A stretch of 8,614 nt of DNA from an uncultured Desulfobacteraceae bacterium (GTDB taxonomy: Bacteria; Desulfobacterota; Desulfobacteria; Desulfobacterales; UBA2174), in assembly GCA_937982505.1 (NCBI GenBank), contig CALJLV010000207.1:1-8614 (forward strand), read 5' to 3'. The position numbers and the translations under genes were made by a program. The notes below the pieces were generated by a model, which worked only from the letters and a program-made list of their open reading frames with translations, did no database searches and was not told the DNA's origin. This document shows, piece after piece, positions 1-5,378 of the stretch (position 1 is the stretch's first letter; each line of letters begins with the position of its first letter).

Positions 1-1
1 C

Positions 2-442
2 GGGCTTTCGGTTTCACGCGTCGGTGGATCCGCCCAAGTCAAAGCCATGAAACAGGTCGCCGGCACACTGCGCTTGGAAATGGCCCAATTCCGAGAGCTC
101 GAAGCATTTGCAGCCTTTGGTAGCGATTTGGACGCTGCCACCCAGCGACAATTGACGCGCGGTGAACGTTTGGTCCAAATTTTGAAACAGCCCCAATATC
201 AGCCGCTGCCGATGGAAAAGCAGGTTACCATCCTGTTTGCCGGAACCCGCGGGTACCTAGACAAGTATCCTTTGGATGTTGTCGCCAAGTATGAAGCCGG
301 CCTATACAAGTTTGTCGAGGAGCGTTACCCGCAACTGTTCAAGGGGCTCAAGGAAGAACAGAAGTTTACCGAGGCCTTGGAAAAACTCGCCAACGAGGCA
401 CTCACCGCCTACGACGAAGAGTTCAAGGACACCATCAAGTAG
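2..442 (+). CDS. atpA: F1 ATP synthase subunit alpha, 3' part
   Basis: This is the last 146 residues of the non-catalytic alpha subunit of the F1 sector, which alternates with beta in the membrane-peripheral hexamer that makes ATP. The reading frame is open from base 2 and enters inside the family signature GLSVSRVGGSAQ. It continues through the conserved helical stretch MKQVAGTLRLEMAQFRELEAF, FGSDLD, and LKQPQYQPLPMEKQV, all typical of the alpha C-terminal domain. The nucleotide-binding domain with its Walker motifs lies upstream and is not visible. The first ATG in the visible frame (base 47) is internal, not the true start. The stop is TAG at 440-442, followed by a 61-base gap to atpG. The C-terminus is lysine-rich and helical, as usual. 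Identification is secure; the gene is cut only by the window edge. Confidence 0.98.
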   Translation, partial: GLSVSRVGGSAQVKAMKQVAGTLRLEMAQFRELEAFAAFGSDLDAATQRQLTRGERLVQILKQPQYQPLPMEKQVTILFAGTRGYLDKYPLDVVAKYEAGLYKFVEERYPQLFKGLKEEQKFTEALEKLANEALTAYDEEFKDTIK

Positions 443-503
443 TAGGACGGTGGACGGCCAAGGTCAAAGGAAGGTTCAACCTTAGCCAGAAGGGCGAATC
501 AGG

Positions 504-1400
504 ATGGCGACACTCAAAGACGTTCAGCTCAAGATCTCCGCGGTCAAAAAAACCAAGCAGATCACCAAAGCCATGAATATGGTGGCCACGTCACGGCTGC
601 GTGGCTGCCAGCAGGCCACCGATGCCTTTCGGCCCTATGCGGACAAGTTCGCAGAGGTGCTCGGCTCCCTGGCCGGAAAGGCCGGCGGGGAGGCCAATCC
701 GCTGCTCGTGCCCCACGACGAGGTGCACCACGTGCATGTGGTCCTGTGCACCTCCGACCGCGGCCTGTGCGGCGGCTTCAACCTCAACCTGATCGAAAAG
801 GCCGAAGCGCTGGCAAAGAAAACGATTCAGGATGGGGCCAAGGTTTCGTTTACGCATTTCGGCAAGAAAGGCCGGGATTGGGCCCGCAAGCTCGACTACG
901 AACGGGTCGAAGAACATTTGGGCGTCGTGGGCACCCGCATCCCCTTTTCAAGTGCGGCCAAGACCGGAAGGCAGTTGGTGGACCGCTTTCTGGACGGGAC
1001 CTACGATAAAGTGTACGTGGTCTATTCCCTGTTCGAGTCCATGGCGCGCCAGAAGCCGCTGGTGCAGCAGCTGTTGCCGATTCCGGCATTGCAGGCGGAA
1101 GCCGAGGCGGATGCCGGTGATGCCGACTCCCCGTACATGGCCGAACACATCTGCGAGCCGAGTCCCGCGCAGTTGCTCGGCACCTTGCTGCCGCGCAATG
1201 TTTATGTTCAGCTCTTCAAAGCCCTGCTCGAGACCTCGACCAGTGAGCACGCGGCCCGCATGATGGCCATGGAGAATGCCACCAAGGCTTGCAATGATAT
1301 TATCGAGCGGCTCACACTGGCCTACAACAAGGCTCGCCAGGCCGCCATCACGGCCGAACTGATGGATATCGTCGGCGGCGCGGAAGCGCTCAAGGGCTAA
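504..1400 (+). CDS. atpG: F1 ATP synthase subunit gamma
   Basis: This is the 298-residue central-stalk subunit, which rotates inside the alpha3-beta3 hexamer and couples proton flow to catalysis. The N-terminal helix (about residues 1-58) carries the usual KISAVKKTKQITKAMNMVA segment. SDRGLCGGFN is at 84-93, in the Rossmann-like middle domain. The C-terminal helix ends with the family signature ITAELMDIVGGAEAL at 282-296. The two long helices would form the coiled-coil shaft. Length is slightly above the roughly 287 residues of E. coli. An acidic stretch near residues 194-206 (EAEADAGDAD) accounts for part of this and sits where other gamma subunits also have an acidic loop. The start is ATG at 504, with an AGAAGGG purine run at 488-494 and a weak AGG next to the start. 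It lies between atpA and atpD in the standard F1 operon order. Confidence 0.98.
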   Translation: MATLKDVQLKISAVKKTKQITKAMNMVATSRLRGCQQATDAFRPYADKFAEVLGSLAGKAGGEANPLLVPHDEVHHVHVVLCTSDRGLCGGFNLNLIEKAEALAKKTIQDGAKVSFTHFGKKGRDWARKLDYERVEEHLGVVGTRIPFSSAAKTGRQLVDRFLDGTYDKVYVVYSLFESMARQKPLVQQLLPIPALQAEAEADAGDADSPYMAEHICEPSPAQLLGTLLPRNVYVQLFKALLETSTSEHAARMMAMENATKACNDIIERLTLAYNKARQAAITAELMDIVGGAEALKG

Positions 1401-1444
1401 ACCCGATACGCTTATTTCGCACACAGGTTACAGGAGGTTCTTCG

Positions 1445-2863
1445 ATGGCAGAGAACATCGGTAAAGTCATACAAGTCATGGGGCCGGTCGTCGACGTGGA
1501 GTTCGAACAGGGCAAGCTGCCCACCATCTATACGGCGCTTCTGATCAGCAACTCGGCCATCAGCGATGAGGCCGATAACCTGGTCATCGAGGTGGCCCAG
1601 CACTTGGGCGACAATGTGGTGCGTTGCATCGCCATGGACGTCACCGATGGCTTGGTGCGCGGTATGCCGGTCAAGGATACCGGCAATCAGATCATGATGC
1701 CGGTGGGCCAAGCCGGTCTGGGACGGGTGCTCAACGTGGTCGGACGCCCGGTGGACGGCTTGGGGCCGGTCAGCCAGGAGAAGATGATGCCGATTCACCG
1801 CCAGGCGCCCGCTTTTACCGAGCAGGATGTCGATGTGCGGGTTCTTGAAACCGGCGTTAAGGTCATCGATCTGCTCGTGCCGTTCCCCCGCGGTGGCAAG
1901 ATGGGGATGTTCGGCGGCGCCGGCGTGGGCAAGACCGTCATCATGATGGAAATGGTGCACAACATCGCCATGCAGCACGGCGGCATCTCGGTTTTTGCAG
2001 GCGTGGGCGAGCGTACCCGCGAGGGGAACGACCTCTACCACGAGATGAAGGATTCGGGCGTTCTGCCCAAAGCGGCGCTGGTCTACGGACAGATGACGGA
2101 ACCGCCCGGTGCCCGTGCGCGCGTGGCCCTCTCGGCCCTGACGGCCGCCGAGTATTTCCGTGACGAAGAAGGTCAGGACGTGCTGATCTTCATCGACAAC
2201 ATTTTCCGTTTCACCCAGGCCGGTTCCGAAGTTTCGGCCCTGCTCGGCCGCATGCCCTCGGCCGTCGGTTATCAACCGACCCTGGCGGTCGACCTGGGCG
2301 AACTGCAGGAGCGGATTACCTCGACCACCAAAGGATCGATCACTGCGGTGCAGTGCGTCTACGTGCCCGCCGACGACCTCACCGACCCGGCGCCGGCCAC
2401 GACCTTCGCCCACCTGGACGGCACCGTGGTGCTCAGCCGCCAGATCGCGGAACTCGGGATCTACCCGGCGGTCGATCCGCTCGATTCCACGTCGCGTATT
2501 CTCGACCCGCAGGTTCTGGGCCAGGATCACTACCAGACGGCGCGCACCGTGCAGCAAATGCTGCAAAAGTACAAGGAACTGCAGGACATTATCGCCATTC
2601 TGGGCATGGAAGAGCTTTCGGACGAGGACAAGCTTACCGTCCAGCGGGCGCGCAAGATCCAGCGTTTTCTGAGCCAGCCGTTCCATGTGGCCGAGGCTTT
2701 TACCGGCAAGCCCGGAAAGTACGTCAAGGTGGAAGACACGGTGCGGGCCTTCAAGGAAATCTGCGAGGGCAAGCACGACGATGTTCCCGAGCAGGCCTTC
2801 TACATGAAGGGCGGGATCGAAGAAGTGCTTGAAGTCGCGAAGGAAATGGCAGCCGAAGCCTAG
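1445..2863 (+). CDS. atpD: F1 ATP synthase subunit beta
   Basis: This is the 472-residue catalytic subunit that synthesises or hydrolyses ATP at the membrane-bound F1Fo complex. Walker A is GGAGVGKT at 157-164. The catalytic glutamate is E189 in GERTREGND. Walker B is VLIFID ending at D251, and the F1 signature PAVDPLDSTS is at 341-350. The lever segment usually written DELSEED reads EELSDEDK here (389-396), a conservative variant. The nearby RARKIQRFLSQPF is intact. A beta-barrel N-domain (about 1-80) and helical C-domain (about 360-472) complete the usual architecture, and length is normal. The start is supported by a full AGGAGG at 1432-1437, seven bases before the ATG. This is the strongest ribosome site in the operon and fits the need for three copies of beta per complex. 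The 44-base gap from atpG shows no terminator. Confidence 0.99.
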   Translation: MAENIGKVIQVMGPVVDVEFEQGKLPTIYTALLISNSAISDEADNLVIEVAQHLGDNVVRCIAMDVTDGLVRGMPVKDTGNQIMMPVGQAGLGRVLNVVGRPVDGLGPVSQEKMMPIHRQAPAFTEQDVDVRVLETGVKVIDLLVPFPRGGKMGMFGGAGVGKTVIMMEMVHNIAMQHGGISVFAGVGERTREGNDLYHEMKDSGVLPKAALVYGQMTEPPGARARVALSALTAAEYFRDEEGQDVLIFIDNIFRFTQAGSEVSALLGRMPSAVGYQPTLAVDLGELQERITSTTKGSITAVQCVYVPADDLTDPAPATTFAHLDGTVVLSRQIAELGIYPAVDPLDSTSRILDPQVLGQDHYQTARTVQQMLQKYKELQDIIAILGMEELSDEDKLTVQRARKIQRFLSQPFHVAEAFTGKPGKYVKVEDTVRAFKEICEGKHDDVPEQAFYMKGGIEEVLEVAKEMAAEA

Positions 2864-2881
2864 TCGGCGGAAGGGATCAAG

Positions 2882-3295
2882 ATGGCAGGCAACATTCGAC
2901 TGGAAGTCGTGACCCCGGAGCGGGAAGTGGTCAATGAGGAAGTCCAGATCGTCATGGCGCCGGGCAGCGAAGGGGAATTCGGTGTCCTTGTCGGACATAC
3001 CCCCTTTATGACCTCTCTGAAAACCGGCACCTTGCGCTACCGGGACAGCTCCGGCGCGGAACGTTTTATCTTCGTGTCAGGCGGTTTTGCCGAGGCGCTG
3101 CCCACCAAGGTCACCGTTCTGGCCGAATCAGCCGAAAGGCGCCGCGATATCGACGCCGAGCGCGCCCGCAGTGCTCTGGACCGAGCCCAGAAGAGACTGG
3201 CCAGTGGACAGGCGGAAATCGATTACGCCAGGGCCAGGGCGGCACTGGAAAGAGCCCTGTATCGTCTCAAATTGGTTGAAAACCGGAGTCGATAA
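2882..3295 (+). CDS. atpC: F1 ATP synthase subunit epsilon
   Basis: This 137-residue subunit sits at the foot of the central stalk and can inhibit ATP hydrolysis. The N-terminal beta-sandwich (about 1-85) contains the family landmarks TPEREV, APGSEGEFGVLVGHTPF and FVSGGFAE. A C-terminal two-helix hairpin (about 86-135) follows, rich in Arg, Glu and Ala. IDAERA at 90-95 fits the I(L)DxxRA pattern that in Bacillus-type epsilon takes part in binding ATP. Whether this protein binds ATP is inference only. The ATG at 2882 follows a GGCGGAAGGG ribosome site by a few bases, and the gap to atpD is 18 bases. It is the last gene of the F1 operon, and two strong hairpins follow its TAA. Confidence 0.97.
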   Translation: MAGNIRLEVVTPEREVVNEEVQIVMAPGSEGEFGVLVGHTPFMTSLKTGTLRYRDSSGAERFIFVSGGFAEALPTKVTVLAESAERRRDIDAERARSALDRAQKRLASGQAEIDYARARAALERALYRLKLVENRSR

Positions 3296-3315
3296 AAGGC
3301 AATCAGGCAGACTTT

Positions 3316-3348
3316 CTGGCCGTCCGCGAAATTCGGGCGGACGGCCGG
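3316..3348 (+). terminator. Strong GC-rich hairpin after atpC, no U-tract
   Basis: Arms GGCCGTCCGC (3318-3327) and GCGGACGGCC (3337-3346) are perfectly complementary around a 9-base loop. A wobble and a C-G pair extend the stem to 3316-3348. No run of T follows, so it is not a textbook intrinsic terminator. It could stabilise the 3' end of the atp mRNA, cause pausing, or work together with the second hairpin 12 bases downstream. Confidence 0.55.
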
Positions 3349-3360
3349 GCCGCCACCCAG

Positions 3361-3393
3361 AGGGCAGATCATACTCCGTGTTTGATCTGCCCT
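3361..3393 (+). terminator. Likely terminator hairpin of the atp operon
   Basis: Arms AGGGCAGATCA (3361-3371) and TGATCTGCCCT (3383-3393) form a perfect 11-bp stem with an 11-base loop. The T-enriched but interrupted TTCGTGTTGT follows. Position after atpC and before a separately translated gene suggests transcription termination, possibly incomplete. The T-tract is poor, so termination strength is uncertain. Confidence 0.6.
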
Positions 3394-3455
3394 TCGTGTT
3401 GTCGACCCAACGGTCCATCAGCCTGTCAGGACCGCGTTCAGGGAGCTTCAAACCG

Positions 3456-4211
3456 ATGGAACGATCTGTCTCCATCATCATACTGGCGGCGGGGCTGGGG
3501 ACCCGCATGAAATCGGATCGTGCCAAGGTACTGCATCTGATTCACGATAGCCCCATGATCCGCTACGTGGTCGATACCGCCGTGCAGGTGGCCGGGGTGG
3601 AACGGGTGGTGGTGGTGGTGGGACACCAGGCCGAGGCCGTCAAGGCTGCGGTGAGCGCTTTTTATCCGGTTTCTTTCGCCCTCCAGGCCGAACAGCGGGG
3701 CACCGGGCATGCCGTTCGCTGCGCCATGGGGGCCTTGGCACCGCAGACGGCCCAGGTCGTCATCCTTTGCGGGGACGTGCCCCTGCTCAGGGCAACCACC
3801 ATTGAAAGATTGATCGACCGGCATTGCCGCGACGCAAACGATCTGACCCTGCTGGCAGTGGAGATGGCTCAGCCGGAAGGCTACGGGCGCATCCTGACGG
3901 ACGCGCATGGCCGGTTGCAGGGGATCGTCGAAGAGGCCGACGCCAGCCTGATCCAGCGGTCCATCAAGCTTGTGAACAGCGGGATCTATTGCGTCGCCAG
4001 GGAATTCCTGGACTACGCCCTGGGGCGGATACGCCCTGACAATGTTCAGAAAGAATACTATCTGACGGATATCGTCGCCATTGCAGGGGCTACCCATCGG
4101 CGGCTGGGCGTCATGACTGCCGATGCCGCCCTGGAGGTATCCGGGGTCAACACGGTCGAGCAGCTTGCGGCGGTTACGGCAGCGATGCCGCCAATGGGTA
4201 AAACCGCTTGA
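3456..4211 (+). CDS. Single-domain GlmU-type sugar nucleotidyltransferase
   Basis: This is a 251-residue protein matching the N-terminal uridylyltransferase half of GlmU, which joins UTP and GlcNAc-1-phosphate to give UDP-GlcNAc for peptidoglycan and lipopolysaccharide. The nucleotide-binding loop LAAGLGTRMKS is at 10-20 with a lysine at 24 (SDRAKVLH; most GlmU proteins read SxxPKVLH, so the proline is replaced). QRGTGHAV (80-87), the metal-binding GDVPL (106-110), GYGRI (142-146), VEEADA (158-163), NSGIY (174-178), KEYYLTDIV (199-207) and GVNTVEQL (230-237) follow in family order. Full GlmU is about 450-460 residues. The left-handed beta-helix acetyltransferase domain is absent here, and no remnant is seen downstream. 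The start is ATG 3456, after an AGGGAG at 3440-3445. A longer same-frame extension upstream would overlap atpC and is rejected. True substrate is inferred; another NDP-sugar is possible. Confidence 0.85.
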   Translation: MERSVSIIILAAGLGTRMKSDRAKVLHLIHDSPMIRYVVDTAVQVAGVERVVVVVGHQAEAVKAAVSAFYPVSFALQAEQRGTGHAVRCAMGALAPQTAQVVILCGDVPLLRATTIERLIDRHCRDANDLTLLAVEMAQPEGYGRILTDAHGRLQGIVEEADASLIQRSIKLVNSGIYCVAREFLDYALGRIRPDNVQKEYYLTDIVAIAGATHRRLGVMTADAALEVSGVNTVEQLAAVTAAMPPMGKTA

Positions 4212-4234
4212 CATAACGGTAGTATACCGATAAT
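4208..4234 (+). promoter_or_regulatory. Promoter for the zapB-zapA genes, with operator-like repeat
   Basis: A consensus -35 box TTGACA (4208-4213) overlaps the last codons and stop of the preceding gene. A -10 box GATAAT lies at 4229-4234, five of six matches to consensus, with a short 15-base spacer. An alternative TAATAG at 4231 gives 17 bases. The spacer contains the inverted repeat CGGTA-GTA-TACCG (4217-4229), where a repressor could sit. The zapB-like start lies about 28 bases downstream of the -10. Confidence 0.6.
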
Positions 4235-4261
4235 AGAAGCCTAAACTGGTGAGGTGTGACG

Positions 4262-4507
4262 GTGGATGAAAAAGCGGTATTGGATCGGTTTGACGATATT
4301 GAACAGCGGGTCGGGCAACTGATCGGGATCTGCCAGGCCCTTGAAGTTGAAAACACGGACCTGAAAAGCAAAGTCGAAAGGCTGGAAAAGGAGCTTCACA
4401 CCAGGGTGGAGGCAGAGAGCCAATATGAGGCCGAACGGCGAACCATCCGGTCACGGATCGACACACTGCTGGCCAAGTTGGAAGGGTTCGCGGACCAGCC
4501 TCAGTAA
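4262..4507 (+). CDS. zapB: ZapB-like coiled-coil cell division protein
   Basis: This is a small, 81-residue, highly charged protein predicted to be almost entirely coiled coil. Heptad-like spacing of Leu, Ile and Val runs from VLDRFDDIEQRVGQLI through LEVENTDLKSKVERLEKEL to IDTLLAKLEGF. In known systems ZapB binds ZapA and stabilises the FtsZ ring at midcell. Adjacency to zapA is the main reason for the name, since sequence alone supports only 'small coiled-coil protein'. The start is chosen as GTG 4262: GAGGTG at 4251-4256 then lies five bases upstream. The other in-frame GTG at 4256 would overlap that ribosome site. Its own promoter overlaps the end of the upstream gene. No signal peptide or membrane segment is present. 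A gap of 43 bases separates it from zapA, without a visible terminator. Confidence 0.75.
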   Translation: MDEKAVLDRFDDIEQRVGQLIGICQALEVENTDLKSKVERLEKELHTRVEAESQYEAERRTIRSRIDTLLAKLEGFADQPQ

Positions 4508-4550
4508 ATCACGCTAACGGTTCGCAGGCCCTTGCAAATTCCGGAGACCG

Positions 4551-4904
4551 TTGGATCAGCTGATCAAAATACATCTCTTCGGTCAGACGTTCACCTTCAG
4601 GACCGATTTCGGCGCGCAACAGGCCGAAACCGTGGCGACGATGCTGATGGATGAAGTTGAGCGGATCGCCGGCCGGTCGGGCGGAACGACTTCGGAAATG
4701 AACAGGCTGACGGTCATGATCCTCGCGGCCCTGAATTTGGCCAATGAAAATTATGAGTTGAAGTTTTCTCGAGAATCCGGCCAGCAGGGTCTGAAACAGC
4801 GCGCCAATCGGATTGTCAGCGTCCTGGACAATGCTCTTGAAAAGTGGGAACGGGCCGGCGCTCGAACGGAGGAGGGCCAGCCCTTTCCGGGCCGTGTTCC
4901 CTGA
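4551..4904 (+). CDS. zapA: Cell division protein ZapA
   Basis: This 117-residue cytoplasmic protein crosslinks FtsZ protofilaments at the division ring. The N-terminal half fits the ZapA fold. It opens with the strand IKIHLFGQTFTF and the region FGAQQAETVATMLMDEVERIAG. It then has the conserved helix MNRLTVMILAALNLANENYELK (about residues 44-65), which in the family forms the start of the tetramer coiled coil. The C-terminal part is a charged helix. The last 15 residues (after about 102) are Pro/Gly-rich and look unstructured. The start is TTG at 4551, preceded by GGAG at 4543-4546. No ATG or GTG in this frame gives the conserved N-terminal strand. A TTG start with a 4-base spacing suggests weak translation. 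Downstream comes a 6S RNA, as in many proteobacteria where zapA and ssrS are neighbours. Confidence 0.9.
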   Translation: MDQLIKIHLFGQTFTFRTDFGAQQAETVATMLMDEVERIAGRSGGTTSEMNRLTVMILAALNLANENYELKFSRESGQQGLKQRANRIVSVLDNALEKWERAGARTEEGQPFPGRVP

Positions 4905-4911
4905 TCGCATG

Positions 4912-4951
4912 GATGCCAGAGACCGTTCGCGCGGACGGTCCGAACGGCATC
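4912..4951 (+). other. Nested hairpin between zapA and the 6S RNA
   Basis: An outer stem GATGCC (4912-4917) / GGCATC (4946-4951) encloses an inner stem GACCGTTC (4921-4928) / GGACGGTC (4933-4940) with a GCGC loop; one pair is G-U. A competing perfect 7-bp stem CCGTTCG (4923-4929) / CGAACGG (4941-4947) uses the same bases. No T-run follows. It may mark the 3' end of the zapBA mRNA or be a processing site upstream of the 6S RNA. Confidence 0.5.
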
Positions 4952-4974
4952 AGCGACGGATGTGCCATCGCCCC

Positions 4975-5135
4975 TGCCGTGTTTGTGATTGGAAGACGCG
5001 TTTTTGACCCAACATGCATTTCCCGGGAGCCTTACCTGGTTTCGGTGTGCAGGTTCTGCAGCCGCAGAAAAGCCTAAAGAAGCCACAAGGCATCCCACTT
5101 GAGCCATCTGGTTCAAAAAGCCTCCCAACACGGCA
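4975..5135 (+). ncRNA. ssrS: 6S RNA
   Basis: 6S RNA mimics an open promoter and sequesters the housekeeping-sigma form of RNA polymerase, mainly in slow growth. The 5' and 3' ends form a perfect 9-bp closing helix, TGCCGTGTT (4975-4983) with AACACGGCA (5127-5135). A second helix pairs TTTTTGACCC (5001-5010) with GGTTCAAAAA (5110-5119) with one mismatch. The 5' side of the centre carries CCCAACATGCA and CCCGGGAGCCTTACCTGGTT (5023-5042), then GGTGTGCAGG. From memory these are the most conserved blocks in deltaproteobacterial 6S RNAs. The apical hairpin is TTCTGC/GCAGAA (5054-5059/5064-5069). The 3' strand has AAGGCATCCCACTTGAGCC, opposite the central bubble. Location between zapA and rny also fits. 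Exact ends are approximate; the mature RNA may be a few bases longer. No clear promoter box is visible just upstream. Confidence 0.88.
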
Positions 5136-5138
5136 CTT

Positions 5139-5158
5139 GGCGGGGGCTTCCTCCTGCC
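5139..5158 (+). terminator. Possible terminator hairpin of the 6S RNA
   Basis: GGCGGGGG (5139-5146) can pair with CCTCCTGCC (5150-5158) in an 8-bp stem with two G-U pairs and a CTTC loop. Only TT follows, so it would be a weak intrinsic terminator. It lies four bases after the closing helix of the 6S RNA, which is the position expected for its 3' end. Confidence 0.4.
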
Positions 5159-5171
5159 TTGCCCGGGTGCT

Positions 5172-5193
5172 GCGGCGGTCGATCCACCGCCGC
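5172..5193 (+). other. Perfect 8-bp hairpin in the rny upstream region
   Basis: GCGGCGGT (5172-5179) and ACCGCCGC (5186-5193) form a perfect stem with a 6-base loop, without a T-tract. It may support termination after the 6S RNA or be part of the rny 5' untranslated region. Between here and the rny start (5194-5378) I see no convincing promoter, RNA gene or reading frame. There is only a purine-rich ribosome site just before rny. Confidence 0.4.
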
Positions 5194-5378
5194 TGACCCA
5201 TCCATCGTTCCTTGCCCCTCCCGGTTCAAGCAAGGACCGGTCATTTCCACCGTCAGCCTCACACCGGTTCAGTCGCCCTACCGTAGCGCCATGACAACGC
5301 CAGCGCCCGCTGCTGGATCGCGGTAATCCTGCGCCGGCGAAACGATAAACGGGGGCTTCGGGCCCTGGAGGAACCATC

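Noticed and set aside
1412..2998. A 528-residue open frame on the minus strand opposite atpD
   Set aside because: It is the mirror of a strongly conserved gene in GC-rich DNA. It is rich in His, Arg, Asp and Gly with no recognisable domain, and it has no separate support.
3087..3455. In-frame upstream extension of the GlmU-like gene
   Set aside because: It overlaps atpC in another frame and crosses two strong hairpins. Homology to GlmU begins exactly at the ATG at 3456, which has its own ribosome site.
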